In this document: in pieces, positions 17,031 to 26,236 of the stretch
Layout: each line of letters opens with the position of its first letter
Numbering within the stretch: the stretch's first letter is position 1
Source: CBDFKB01 sp965248715
GTDB taxonomy: Bacteria; Pseudomonadota; Alphaproteobacteria; Rhizobiales; Rhizobiaceae
Length of the DNA: 64,000 bases
NCBI GenBank assembly: GCA_965248715.1
Contig: CBDFKB010000008.1
Location: 806,001-870,000 of the forward strand
Reading direction: 5' to 3'
Notes under the pieces: generated by a model
The model's input: the letters and a program-made list of their open reading frames with translations, nothing else
Databases searched by the model: none
What the model was told of the DNA's origin: nothing
Program-made: the position numbers and the translations under genes

Positions 17031-17193
17031 GGTTTGCTTTCTTGGGTCTTGCGGCGGCTGAAATCAATCTGTTGGTGCAATATCGGTGCCGATCACCCAA
17101 TGTCAATTTGAAGCCTAACGGCTAATCGATCAAGACTGTTACAAATACAAGGTGTGGTTAGATCGACTCAAGGCCGGGTTACCGCACCGGTTG

Positions 17194-17466
17194 TTATCCG
17201 GCGTCGGCCGAAGAATTGGCTGCACGGCCGCGCACAAACCCGATCACGCGCCCGGCCTTGGCGACAAATTCTACCGCCAGTTCCGAACCGAGCCTGCAAA
17301 CCGCTGGCGAACGGCCGCAGATATTGGCGCTGTCAGCGATCAATTCTCCGGTCAGATTGATCATGGTCGCCAGCATCGGACGTGTTGAAGGGTCATCATT
17401 GCTGACATTAGAAGTGTCCGGAATGATTGCAACTATTAAAGTGATTAGGAATGCTAAGCGTATCAA
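17194..17466 (-). CDS. DUF5330 small exported protein
   Basis: A 90-residue protein with an N-terminal hydrophobic segment (residues 2-15) that is probably a signal peptide or membrane anchor. Two cysteines (ICGRSPAVC) follow, which could form a disulfide outside the cytoplasm. DUF5330 proteins are found upstream of sufE in rhizobia, as here. The start codon appears to be a TTG at 17466. Function unknown. Confidence 0.65.
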   Translation of the reverse strand: MIRLAFLITLIVAIIPDTSNVSNDDPSTRPMLATMINLTGELIADSANICGRSPAVCRLGSELAVEFVAKAGRVIGFVRGRAANSSADAG

Positions 17467-17789
17467 CGCGCTTTCCCCCGTCTGAATTTGGTCCCGACAT
17501 CGAACCTATCCTAATTCCCGCAATGTCCGGTTATTTCGGTCGGCGCATTTTGTATAAAATTGGACATAAATTTAATCAGGGGGAACACCCCCCATGGGAT
17601 GTTTAGGCCAACTCTCATTGTCGGCAAACAGTGAGAATTCATTTACCACGCCACAAGAAAGCTGGCCTTTAGGCCCCGAAATCACGAATGGAAACGGGTT
17701 GGTAGCCCTCTAGCGCTTGGTTATTTAGGCTTCCGTTAAATTGCCTGTGCAAGGTTGGCCTGGTCTCAGGTTCAGTATCGAGTAATCCT
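17467..17789. other. Intergenic region upstream of a histidine kinase gene
   Basis: No gene is seen in these 323 bp. There is a short hairpin GGGGG-AACA-CCCCC at 17579-17592 and an imperfect inverted repeat near 17613-17639 (CTCTCATTG/CAGTGAGAA). AT-rich stretches around 17550-17575 (TTGTATAAAATT) could hold promoters for the divergent DUF5330 and kinase genes. Confidence 0.5.
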
Positions 17790-19259
17790 GTGTATTCAAG
17801 TTTATCGACCCCCAATGATGGCGCTTCATTTTCACCGATGGTAGCGCGAGCCACAGGCGCAAAGATTGCCGCGCTGTTGATTGCGATATTGGCGCTCGGC
17901 GTCGTATCCTTTTTGCTGGCAGACTATTTAACGTTGTCGGTTTACGCCGCGATGGCTGGTTTAGCCGTAGCATACGCTATTGGCCTCTTAGTTGCTAAAC
18001 TGCGCGGCGGCGGCCAGGCGGGTTTTAATTCGCAAGCAGCCAAAGTAAGCCCACAACCGCAAGGTTGTGTTTCTTTACATCCTGATCTGGTGGCATCGGT
18101 CGCCGCCGATGGTACGGTGCTCGACGTATTGGCCAGGGGCGATTTGCCGGGCTGTGAAGGAATTGCCAATATTGCCAACGCGGGGAACTGGGCAGGCGTG
18201 GGTGATCGTGTTCATTTGATGAAGGCGATGCGCGATTGTGCGGAGGAATTGGCCGACCAAACAGTGCTATTCCGGCTTGATCCTTTGTGCCGCCTTTCGG
18301 ATCGATCTAGCGACAAGACTGCTGCCAAATGGTTTGAAGCGCGATGTCGCCCGATGGGGGATGGCAAGCGGTTGATGGTGTTCGTACGCGATCTGACGGC
18401 CTACAAGACGCTGGAAGAAGAGCTTGCCCATCAGCGCGCAGAGGCTGAGTGCGTAGGCATAACCAAAAGCCGGTTCCTGGCGGTCATGAGCCATGAGTTA
18501 CGCACGCCTTTGAATGCGATTGTTGGATTTTCCGAATTGCTGCATACTGGGCAATATGACCAGACAAACCCGGAAAACCGGATGGAATATTACCGCATCA
18601 TTCATAATTCCGGCCTGCATTTGCTGAGCATCTTAAACGACGTCCTTGATGTTTCGAAAATCGAAGCCGGCAAATATGAGATTTTTCCAGAACCGTTCGA
18701 TCTTGTCGCTACAGTTACAGAGTGCCGTGATATCATGGTAGGAATAGCGGTTACCCGTGGAATCGAAATCCAGTTTGCCGATTCCGGTCAGATACCCGAT
18801 ATGGTCGGAGATCGCCGTGCGGTCAGGCAGATCATGCTCAATTTGTTGTCGAACGCGGTAAAGTTTTCGCCAGACAATAGCAAGGTGATGATTGGCATCG
18901 AACGGGTTGGCCGTAAAGTCATGATTTCGGTTACCGACACCGGCATCGGAATGAGCGAAGATCATGTTGCACGGATCGGCGAACCGTTTCTGCAGGAAAA
19001 TAGCAGTTATGATCGCGAGCGTGATGGCACCGGACTTGGCCTGTATGTCGCAAAAGGCCTGACAAATCTGCATGATGGCGACCTCATCATAGAAAGCGCC
19101 CTTGACCAGGGCACCAAAGTGACCGTCGCCGTGCCAATCGCCGGCGCTCAAAGCGGGCCGCGGCCAGGAACCGAACATCAAAAGCTGGTACGTTTGGATC
19201 GCCCATCTCGCCAATCCGGGGAAACCAAAAAAACACTTCGCGAAGCGGCGAGGGGATGA
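17790..19259 (+). CDS. Membrane sensor histidine kinase, PleC/DivJ-like
   Basis: A 489-residue kinase. Two membrane helices lie at about residues 24-45 and 50-69. They are followed by a PAS-like region (VASVAADGTVLDVLARGD onwards), a HisKA domain with SHELRTPLNAIVGFSELL (phospho-acceptor H235), and an ATPase domain with N-box LNLLSNAVKF and GTGLGLYVAKGL. The HisKA motif resembles the PleC/DivJ/PdhS group that controls DivK and the CtrA pathway. GTG 17790 or ATG 17838 may be the start. A peptidoglycan-binding protein gene follows after 6 bp, suggesting a link to the cell envelope. Confidence 0.85.
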   Translation: MYSSLSTPNDGASFSPMVARATGAKIAALLIAILALGVVSFLLADYLTLSVYAAMAGLAVAYAIGLLVAKLRGGGQAGFNSQAAKVSPQPQGCVSLHPDLVASVAADGTVLDVLARGDLPGCEGIANIANAGNWAGVGDRVHLMKAMRDCAEELADQTVLFRLDPLCRLSDRSSDKTAAKWFEARCRPMGDGKRLMVFVRDLTAYKTLEEELAHQRAEAECVGITKSRFLAVMSHELRTPLNAIVGFSELLHTGQYDQTNPENRMEYYRIIHNSGLHLLSILNDVLDVSKIEAGKYEIFPEPFDLVATVTECRDIMVGIAVTRGIEIQFADSGQIPDMVGDRRAVRQIMLNLLSNAVKFSPDNSKVMIGIERVGRKVMISVTDTGIGMSEDHVARIGEPFLQENSSYDRERDGTGLGLYVAKGLTNLHDGDLIIESALDQGTKVTVAVPIAGAQSGPRPGTEHQKLVRLDRPSRQSGETKKTLREAARG

Positions 19260-19265
19260 GGGGCC

Positions 19266-19997
19266 ATGATGGGTTCGATAAGCCGTCTGTTTGTTCAAGG
19301 GTTAACCCGTCGGCCGAGGACGGTGGCGTGGTGCGCAATCGCAGCAATGTTTTTTTCTGCCGTTTCGTTGAACGCGCTGGTGCTGCAGGACGGCGAACAT
19401 CCAGCGCCAATCTGGGCCCTGCGTGACGATCAAACGATCGTCGGCACAATTTCCGAGCACAAGGTGCCGACAATCGCCATACCGGTGCAACGCAGTTTGG
19501 ATGGTGCACACGATCCGATCCGCACATTGACGAGCCGCGACCAATCGGTTCTTCAGGTGCAACAAAGGCTAGCACGGCTCGGCCTTTATGATGGCCCACA
19601 AGATGGGCTGGTTGGGCCGATGACGCAAAAGGCTGTTGTCGACTTTCAGTCCAAACATGGCTTGGTGACCAACGGCGAAATAGGTGATCAACTGCTTGCC
19701 TCGTTAGATCAACAGTTCATTGTCGCCCGGCCGGTGGCGCGTGGGCATGATGATCCGCCAAATAGTTTGAACGTGACGCTCACAACGAGGCGGGCAGATG
19801 CGGGCATTGTGCGGATTGTGCAGTCAGCATTGCAAAAATATGGTGACGAAATACGAGTCGACGGAATGCTGGGCAACGAAACCCGCGCTGCGATTTCCCG
19901 GTTTCAATCCGACTACGGCCTTGTGGTGACCGGTGAGCCCGACGCGCAACTTTTGAAAAAACTGCGAGAAATTGGTGTAGTTAGGGGCGATGGATAA
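19266..19997 (+). CDS. Peptidoglycan-binding domain protein (two PG_binding_1 repeats)
   Basis: A 243-residue protein with one hydrophobic segment near residues 21-37 (signal anchor) and two peptidoglycan-binding domains. The first covers about 95-150 (VQQRLARLGLYDGPQDGLVGP, then AVVDFQSKHGL). The second covers about 178-236 (VQSALQKYGDEIRVDGMLG, then AISRFQSDYGL). It is predicted to sit in the periplasm or inner membrane and bind the wall. It lies 6 bp downstream of the sensor kinase, so the two are probably co-transcribed. Confidence 0.85.
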   Translation: MMGSISRLFVQGLTRRPRTVAWCAIAAMFFSAVSLNALVLQDGEHPAPIWALRDDQTIVGTISEHKVPTIAIPVQRSLDGAHDPIRTLTSRDQSVLQVQQRLARLGLYDGPQDGLVGPMTQKAVVDFQSKHGLVTNGEIGDQLLASLDQQFIVARPVARGHDDPPNSLNVTLTTRRADAGIVRIVQSALQKYGDEIRVDGMLGNETRAAISRFQSDYGLVVTGEPDAQLLKKLREIGVVRGDG

Positions 19998-20022
19998 CGC
20001 CGATTTGGATTGGGCCTAGCCA

Positions 20023-20367
20023 ATGACCAGACTGACATCTGGGTTTTGGATTGGGTCGCTGGTGCGCCGGGTTTCATCCTTGGGTGGTTTCGCAACGGTT
20101 TTGCGAAAGGGTAATTCCGAAGCCGGTGCGATATTTGTTGTGATGCGCAATCTTCAACATTCCTGCACATTGCTGGCGCCGGCCCCGCAGGCGATGGTTA
20201 CCGATAGCCTCGGCGAGGATCGCATTTTCGATCTTGTATTAGACAATCGCTCGGAAGCCGAAATCGACGCCTATGTCGAGCGCATGGGCCGGATGGATCC
20301 CGATTTGTGGTTACTCGAAATCGAGCACTTATCTTTGGAGCAAGCCGGATTGACGATCGTTAGCTAG
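20023..20367 (+). CDS. DUF1491 family protein
   Basis: A 114-residue cytosolic protein matching the DUF1491 pattern: an N-terminal LTSGFWIGSLVRRV, a middle GAIFVVMRNL and a C-terminal MGRMDPDLWLLEIE. Function unknown; the family is common in alphaproteobacteria. Its TAG stop (20365-20367) is the TAG of the first CTAG of a palindromic repeat array, so the array begins exactly at the end of this gene. Confidence 0.8.
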   Translation: MTRLTSGFWIGSLVRRVSSLGGFATVLRKGNSEAGAIFVVMRNLQHSCTLLAPAPQAMVTDSLGEDRIFDLVLDNRSEAEIDAYVERMGRMDPDLWLLEIEHLSLEQAGLTIVS

Positions 20368-20591
20368 TGGTTCGATTCTAACATTTGCGTCCCATTGCAA
20401 CACTTAGGTTTGCAAATGTTGGAATCAAAAGAACCACTAGCAAGATATTGAATCTAGTGGAATTTTTAAATTTGACATTTGACAAACGACGAAGCTGCAA
20501 ATGGGCACCAAATGTCAAATTCATTCCACTAGGGTCCGTTGACAATTATGGCCGCGCCGACACTACAACCATAATTGTCAACACGCTCTAG
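20364..20591. repeat. Palindromic repeat array 1: units A-linker-B-C, CTAG-bounded
   Basis: Three hairpin units share CTAG at every junction except the 13-bp linker. A (20364-20440, 77 bp) has ends CTAGTGGTTC/GAACCACTAG and an inner stem ending in AACATTTGC. The linker CAAGATATTGAAT follows. B (20454-20532, 79 bp) has ends CTAGTGGAAT/ATTCCACTAG and inner arms AATTTGACATTTG/CAAATGTCAAATT. C (20529-20591, 63 bp) has arms TTGACAATTATGG/CCATAATTGTCAA. A, linker and B recur at 47449-47719 and, inverted, at 63585-63753. Here the array fills the gap between two convergent genes and could act as a bidirectional terminator. Confidence 0.92.
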
Positions 20592-21747
20592 CCCGAAAAT
20601 TAGCAAAAGCTGCGGGTTTGCGCTGATCGTCTTTCCGGATCGGCAATTTTTCCGACCGCCTGGCTGAAATGATCTGGTCAAGGCGGGCATGCTCGGCGCC
20701 ATCGGACCGCAGCGCGGTTTTTTGCTCTTCCTCAAGAAACTGAATGCGTTTTCGGCAAAGTGCCGGGTTGAGCTGCATATACCGCCTGATCGTCGATTTG
20801 AGATGGGAAAGATCTTCACCGAGATCAGGTACCAGGAACAATAGCAATCGCATCGCCAAAGGCGCATCCGTGCCACAAGCTCGCAGCAACAAAAGCCCGG
20901 TATCAAGCACCGGTTTGTTGAACAATCGCGCCACCTTGGTGTGGTCGAGCCGAAGGCGGTCGGCCAGCTCGCCGGCAAATCCGATCCGATCATTTTGGCG
21001 CAAATGTTGCAACATGCGTTGATCCGACTTCGTATCCAAAGAGATCGATTTAGCCTGCCGCGCAGGCTGCACGATCCGATCATGCGGAGCGCTCGCCGCG
21101 GTTCGATTTGCAACCGGGATTATTGGCGACCGATTTTGCCCGCTTCGGGTGGCGAGCGATTTTACCGTTTCCAGGGTTTGCGCCGCTGAATTTGATCCAG
21201 TGACAGCAACCCGAGCTGCTCCAGTGTCAAGGGTTGACTTCGAGCGCACAGCCGCTTCGACCTCCCAATGCAGCATGTCGGTCATGGAAAGGTCTGGGTT
21301 TTCCAGCAGTAATTCAGCCACCGAGGGCTCGCCCTCGCGTATCAGCGCGCGCACGACCGACGGCGTTAAAGCGCGCCGCCTTGCGATAATCAGGCGATGC
21401 TGCATCGAAGTCTTGCCGCTGATTTCCACCAGATCTGGCGATTCAAGCGTTTTGGAATAGAGCAACATCGGCGCTGCGACCGAGATTTCATCCATTGCCA
21501 AATAGATCGCGATCGTGCGCGGAATATCGATGCAGGCCGACATGATCGACAATCGTTTGCGAGCCGTCGCATTGGCCTCGGCGATCATTGAATTAAATAA
21601 TTCTGACAGATTACGCCGTGTACAACGGTCAGGATTGGGCATCGCATTGTAGTTTTCGAATGCCGAAATGAGAATATCGCGATGTTTGTTGTCATAGACG
21701 CCAATTGGTGGATTTACCGCAGATTTACATATTTGATTTAGGTTCAT
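20578..21747 (-). CDS. DUF2336 domain protein
   Basis: A 389-residue protein. The first half (about residues 40-180) carries the helical DUF2336 region: IPRTIAIYLAMDEISVAAPML, SLE-like LESPDLVEISGKTSMQHRL, IARRRALTPSVVRALI and VAELLLENPDLSM. The second half repeats a similar helical pattern. Function is unknown; some family members have been linked to cell-cycle and stress regulation in alphaproteobacteria. The last codons and the TGA stop (20578-20580) lie inside repeat unit C, so the C-terminal few residues are repeat-derived. Confidence 0.75.
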   Translation of the reverse strand: MNLNQICKSAVNPPIGVYDNKHRDILISAFENYNAMPNPDRCTRRNLSELFNSMIAEANATARKRLSIMSACIDIPRTIAIYLAMDEISVAAPMLLYSKTLESPDLVEISGKTSMQHRLIIARRRALTPSVVRALIREGEPSVAELLLENPDLSMTDMLHWEVEAAVRSKSTLDTGAARVAVTGSNSAAQTLETVKSLATRSGQNRSPIIPVANRTAASAPHDRIVQPARQAKSISLDTKSDQRMLQHLRQNDRIGFAGELADRLRLDHTKVARLFNKPVLDTGLLLLRACGTDAPLAMRLLLFLVPDLGEDLSHLKSTIRRYMQLNPALCRKRIQFLEEEQKTALRSDGAEHARLDQIISARRSEKLPIRKDDQRKPAAFANFRARAC

Positions 21748-21799
21748 TGGGCCGCTTTCCGAGACAGAATCGCTATCGCCCCATATTTCTTGGGAAATG

Positions 21800-21814
21800 T
21801 TAGCAAGCTGTTAA
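21800..21814. promoter_or_regulatory. Possible CtrA half-site pair (TTAG-N7-TTAA)
   Basis: TTAG, 7 bp, then TTAA differs by one base from the CtrA consensus TTAA-N7-TTAA. It lies between the divergent DUF2336 gene and a small gene at 21893. A single near-match is weak evidence. Confidence 0.25.
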
Positions 21815-21892
21815 CTCAATCAATCTTCAATTGGGGTGCGGGATGCCGGGCAGGCAGCGCGCCGCGCAACCGCCGGCTGAAGGACGCCGACT

Positions 21893-22081
21893 ATGAGCAA
21901 CATTCTCGAATTTCCGATCAAACAAATTGCCCGTGCGGCAATGCAACCAGAAGCCACGAGCGGAAAAAACGCCAGCATCTTGATTTTTACTGGCGTTCGT
22001 TATGAACGTGAAACCGGCCCCAAGGTCGCCAAGCGTCGGCGGTCGAAAAAACAAACCGGCAAACGCGCGACCACGAAATAG
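21893..22081 (+). CDS. Small basic hypothetical protein
   Basis: A possible 62-residue protein. It starts SNILEFPIKQIARAA, a middle part reads ILIFTGVRYE, and the C-terminus is very basic (KRRRSKKQTGKR). A GAAGGA lies about 8 bp before the ATG. Small proteins of this shape, with a basic tail after a short hydrophobic strand, occur widely in rhizobia, but I cannot name a family. It stands alone between divergent and convergent neighbours. Confidence 0.5.
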   Translation: MSNILEFPIKQIARAAMQPEATSGKNASILIFTGVRYERETGPKVAKRRRSKKQTGKRATTK

Positions 22082-22169
22082 CGACCAGCGCGGCCAATCC
22101 AATACAATCGCTTTCGTTTGCCGCATCTTCAGCGGCGGAAACTGCCCGCACCATAAATGTCCGCAGGCC

Positions 22170-22715
22170 CTAAAGCTGATATTGCTCGCAAACGACGCTT
22201 TCCAAAAATTCCTTCGATAATGCGTGCCAGCTTTCATCCGGCGACCATACCCGCAGGAAAACGAACCCGGCATTGATATCGGCTTCCACCACCACGGCCC
22301 GTTCCAGGTCTTCGGGCGGATTTTCACGTGCCCTGATCATCTGCTCCGGATTGACAATTACTAACTCTAGCCGCCCCTGGATCGCGGTGCGATTGTTCAA
22401 ATTATAAACATTGGTGCCGCCGCGATCGAATACGGACGCCGACCAATAGCGGGCATTTCCCGATGTGCGAATGCGCAAACCACCGTCGGCGAGATCGAAC
22501 CGACAGGCACCGACTTTAAACTGCGGATCGAGATCGGACAGTTGCGCCAGCGCAGGTTGGTTCTCCGACAGGCCGGAGAAACGCCACGGATCCATCGATC
22601 GCGCGATCACTGCCCAGGCGTCCTTGGTGCCGAATTGTGGAATAAGCAAAATGATCGTAATGTGAACGATACCAGCCAACACGATGCCGGCGATTACGCT
22701 GTAGAGCAATTTCAT
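22170..22715 (-). CDS. DUF1254 family membrane protein
   Basis: A 181-residue protein with an N-terminal membrane segment (residues about 5-25) and a predicted periplasmic body resembling the DUF1254 fold: RYWSASVFDRGGTNVYNLNNR, then LELVIVNPEQMIRARENPP and FVFLRVWSPDESW. The ATG at 22715 overlaps the upstream DUF1214 stop as ATGA and is preferred over the ATG at 22724. DUF1214 and DUF1254 pairs are usual in this group. Function unknown. Confidence 0.75.
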   Translation of the reverse strand: MKLLYSVIAGIVLAGIVHITIILLIPQFGTKDAWAVIARSMDPWRFSGLSENQPALAQLSDLDPQFKVGACRFDLADGGLRIRTSGNARYWSASVFDRGGTNVYNLNNRTAIQGRLELVIVNPEQMIRARENPPEDLERAVVVEADINAGFVFLRVWSPDESWHALSKEFLESVVCEQYQL

Positions 22716-23317
22716 TGGCTGCATTCCAGCCGGTCGATGCGCGGCATTACCGGGTCAACCAGGCCAGCATTGCTGGTGATCGGCGTGTCATAGAGCCTCA
22801 AAATCAATCTAAAATTACCGGATCCAATTGCCGGCAACCAATTGCCGCTGCGAACATGGCGGCCAATTGCGATGGAAAACGAGCCATCTTGATGGCGAAG
22901 GATGTTTTGCGAGTTGATTGGGTGGATCGGCCGCGCGGGGTTGGGTGTTTGGGTAGCTGTGGGTGCCTCGGATGGTAGCCTCAGGCTGGCGTAGGACAAG
23001 GTCCATAGGGCAGCAGCAGGGGTTACGCCTTCCAGCAGATATACGCAGTCCGCTGTCAATGGCCGGCCGTCATCATCTTGTCTGGTTTCGAAGGCAATGC
23101 CTTCGGCTGCGCCAAGCGGCAGCGCGCCATCGGTGGTCACTTTGGCAATCGTGTAGGGGTCGGCAGCGTTACTGCCAGCCAATGGCCAACCGACCCACTG
23201 GCCAATTTTCACTGAACCAATACCGTGCGAGCGCTGGATCGACCACCACGCGGTGAAACTGCCAAGCGAAATGGCGACCGCCAGGATGATTGCTATATGA
23301 AACAGGAACCGGATCAA
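22712..23317 (-). CDS. DUF1214 family membrane protein
   Basis: A 201-residue protein with an N-terminal membrane segment (residues 5-27). The body carries DUF1214-like segments: a region with DPYTIAKVTTDGALPLGAAEG, a GRPLTADCVYLLEG strand, and a C-terminal LRLYDTPITSNAG. It is translationally coupled to the DUF1254 gene by ATGA and lies just downstream of the broken PBP1A gene on the same strand. Function unknown; a periplasmic location is inferred from the single N-terminal helix. Confidence 0.75.
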   Translation of the reverse strand: MIRFLFHIAIILAVAISLGSFTAWWSIQRSHGIGSVKIGQWVGWPLAGSNAADPYTIAKVTTDGALPLGAAEGIAFETRQDDDGRPLTADCVYLLEGVTPAAALWTLSYASLRLPSEAPTATQTPNPARPIHPINSQNILRHQDGSFSIAIGRHVRSGNWLPAIGSGNFRLILRLYDTPITSNAGLVDPVMPRIDRLECSQ

Positions 23318-23367
23318 CTAATTGCCATCATTCCAAACATGGGTTGAAAGATCGAAGTGCCACGCCA

Positions 23368-25502
23368 TCAGTCTTCCACGGACGCGACCTTTTCATCAAG
23401 CGTCAGTTTGGGCGCTGCGCGCAATAAATCGCGAATTTCTTCCAAAAGCTTGGCAGATTCTGCGGAAAGCAATTTCGGACGTAACCGCAACGGCTCGGCA
23501 GCAGCTAAAGCTGCACGACTTGGCCGCCTTTGTGTCGACCTGGTGAGTGCCGCCGGTTTGACAAACGGAATATCGCGCAGTTGGATATTTGCGTGCGCGT
23601 AGGTCATGAACTTATTCCAGGTTAGGGCCGGTAAATTGCCGCCGGTCAATCGCGCCGTTGAAGTGTAATCGTCATTGCCAAACCATACAGCAGTAGCAAA
23701 ATTGCCGGTGAAGCCAACGAACCAGGCATCACGGTAGGCCTGGGTAGTTCCGGTCTTGCCACCTGCGCGGATGCCTTCTAGCGCTGCGCGGCGACCGGTT
23801 CCCCATTCTGGAATCTGCACCAAGATGCCATTCATTTTCGCGATCGCGTCAACTTCTACGGCGCGCTTGGGCTTTGTGAAATCGGTTTTGTGGTCATACA
23901 GTAAATTCCCCTGGGAATCAGTGATTTGGACAATGCCGTGCCGGCCGACCTCCATGCCTCCGCTCATGAACGTTGCGTATCCGGTCGCCATTTCCATTAC
24001 CGACACTCCATTGGTGCCCAAGGGCATGGACGGATTTGTTTGCAGTTTGGAGTCGATTCCCATCCGGTGTGCCGTCTCGACAATCTTGCCGCGGCCGATG
24101 CGGGCGGCGATCTTGACCGGAATTGTGTTGATCGACTTGACCAAAGCGGTGGTCAATTGGACCCGCCCGCGATAGCCGCCCGAATAGTTTCTCGGGGACC
24201 ATTTGCCGATCGTTACCGGACCGTCCACCACGATGTCCTCCGGCGAAAATCCGTTTTCCATTGCTGCAGTATAGACAAAGGGTTTGAACGAGGAGCCGGC
24301 CTGGCGCTTGGCGCTGGTTGCTCGGTTGAATTGGCTTTTGCCATAGTCTCGACCGCCGACAATCGCGCGCACGGCGCCATTGTGTTCGATGCATACCAGA
24401 GCTGCTTCTTCAACCCGATAATTCTCGCCATATTGGCGAAGGTGACTTTCTACCGCATCGCGCGCGGCGCGCTGCAAGTCGAGATCAAGGGTGGTTTTCG
24501 CAATCAGCGTACGGGCGGGGAACCGCTCGGCGATGCGCTTGACTTCCTCGAAGCTCCAATCAAGGAAATAGTTGGGCTCTTCCACCGCGTCGCGTTCAAC
24601 GATCGACGCCGGCCGGCGTCGCGCGGTAATCACCTGGCCCTCGGTCATATATCCGGCCTGCACCAAATTGGTCAGAACCTCGTTGGCGCGGGCCCTGGCG
24701 GCCGGCAGATTAACATGCGGCGCATATTTGGTTGGTGCCTTGTAGAGGCCAGCCAGCATCGAAGCTCTGCCAAATTTAATTCTTTTACGTCCTTGCCGAA
24801 ATAATATTCCGCCGCGGCGCCGATGCCAAAATTGCCGGCACCCATATAGGCGCGGTCGAGATAGAGTTTGAGAATTTCCTTCTTGGAAACGTTGAATTCA
24901 AGCCACAGCGCCAAAAATGCTTCGCTGATCTTGCGCTCCAAGGTCCGCTCGTTGGTCAAAAACAGGTTCTTGGCCAATTGTTGGGTGATCGTGCTGCCGC
25001 CTTGAACCACTGAACTGGCTCTGACATTGGCGATCATCGCCCGTACGAGGCCCAAAAAGTCGATGCCGAAATGCTCGAAAAATCGCCGGTCTTCGGTCGC
25101 CAGCACCGCCTTTATGAAATGGTCGGGCAACGCATCCACCTCTTCGGCATCGTTGTGACGGATGCCGCGCTGACCAATTTCCTTGCCGAAACGGTCGAGA
25201 AAAGTGATGGAAAAGTCACCCTGGTAACGCCAATCCTTTTGCGAAACCTCAAAGGCTGGTAGTGCCAACGCTAGCAACAGGGTTAGTCCGGCAAGGCCAA
25301 TGGTAATACTCTCATCAACCAGTTCGACCAGCGCCCGGGTAAAGCCCCGCACGCGAAACCGGCGAAAGAATATGGTGACGCTTTCCCAACCATCACCAAG
25401 CCCGTAAGACAATTCATAGAGGGTCGAATCGATCCAGGAATCGATCGCCAGCATGGTTTTGTTGCCAGCCGATTTGCGATTTTTTCCGGCACGATCGGTC
25501 AC
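23368..25502 (-). pseudogene. mrcA: Penicillin-binding protein 1A, broken by a single-base frameshift
   Basis: A bifunctional class A PBP split in two frames. The first part (start GTG 25502) has a membrane segment and the glycosyltransferase domain: TEDRRFFEHFGID, GGSTITQQLAKN, and YMGAGNFGIGAAAEYYFGK. It then reads LNLAE and shifts to a wrong frame, ending at 24672. The second part resumes at 24759 (MLAGLYKAPTKYAPH) and has the transpeptidase motifs SSFKP, KSINT and KTGTTQ. Restoring one G between GAG and CTTCG (about 24766) rejoins the family consensus. It could be a real mutation or a sequencing or assembly error. Confidence 0.85.
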
Positions 25503-25636
25503 CGATGCTTGCCTCTGGGAAAGTTGATTGCGAAATATATCGTGGATTGGCGATCCTTATACATGCAGAATGTGGCACGACCAATCAAATGTTGGCATTG
25601 TCCCTAATATGGCAGCCGATTGAGAGGTTTCGAACC

Positions 25637-26113
25637 ATGGTGGTATTAAATCGGGTTGCGGGCAGCGGCGAACGGTATTGGGAAACCAAGCCGCTAACAA
25701 AAATGTCCAAAGCGGAATGGGAGGCGCTGTGCGACGGCTGTGGGCGCTGTTGTCTCAACAAGCTGGAAGATTGGCATAGCGGCGAAATTTATTGGACCAA
25801 TTTGGCCTGCAATCTGCTTGATTGTACCACATGTCGTTGTACTGATTATGCCAACCGGTTCGCAATGGTGCCCGATTGCCTGGAGCTAACCCCTGAAAAC
25901 CTGGATAGTTTCACCTGGCTGCCGCCAACGTGCGCCTATGCGCGCCTGCGCGACGGTAAACCGCTGGCCGATTGGCACCCTTTGATTTCCGGTTCCCACC
26001 ATAGTGTATACGAGGCCGGCATCAGCGTGCGCGGCCGTGCCGATCCGGAGGGCAATACTTTGGTGGAAGAATATGAAGATCACCTGGTAGAATGGCCCGG
26101 AAAAGAAAAATAG
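25637..26113 (+). CDS. YcgN/UPF0260 cysteine-cluster protein
   Basis: A 158-residue protein of the UPF0260 family. Its cysteine motif is CDGCGRCC near residue 33, followed by LDCTTCRCTDY, and the late HPLISG and VEEYEDHLVEWP are typical. The cysteines probably bind zinc or an Fe-S cluster. The ATG at 25637 gives the usual N-terminus (GERYWETKPL). The frame is open back to 25505, but those codons lie in the divergent promoter region next to the PBP gene. Function unknown. Confidence 0.88.
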   Translation: MVVLNRVAGSGERYWETKPLTKMSKAEWEALCDGCGRCCLNKLEDWHSGEIYWTNLACNLLDCTTCRCTDYANRFAMVPDCLELTPENLDSFTWLPPTCAYARLRDGKPLADWHPLISGSHHSVYEAGISVRGRADPEGNTLVEEYEDHLVEWPGKEK

Positions 26114-26124
26114 GAAAATATTCC

Positions 26125-26153
26125 TTGACACCGCACCGGTGATTTGATAAACA
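26125..26153 (+). promoter_or_regulatory. Candidate promoter of the GTA cluster
   Basis: TTGACA at 26125-26130 and TAAACA at 26148-26153 are 17 bp apart, 84 bp upstream of the first GTA gene. The interval also has ACATTT/AAATGT arms around 26151-26173. A housekeeping-type promoter is plausible. In Rhodobacter the GTA promoter is driven by GafA, which cannot be judged here. Confidence 0.45.
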
Positions 26154-26236
26154 TTTGTCATCATCGAAAATGTGTCCACCGGCCGCGCAAATGCGGTGCG
26201 GGCACAATAATTTCTTAACATTGTAGGGAATGTGGA

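Noticed and set aside
20385..20591. A 68-codon open frame in repeat array 1 as a gene
   Set aside because: It lies entirely within the palindromic units and recurs in the other arrays for that reason; no ribosome binding site is seen.
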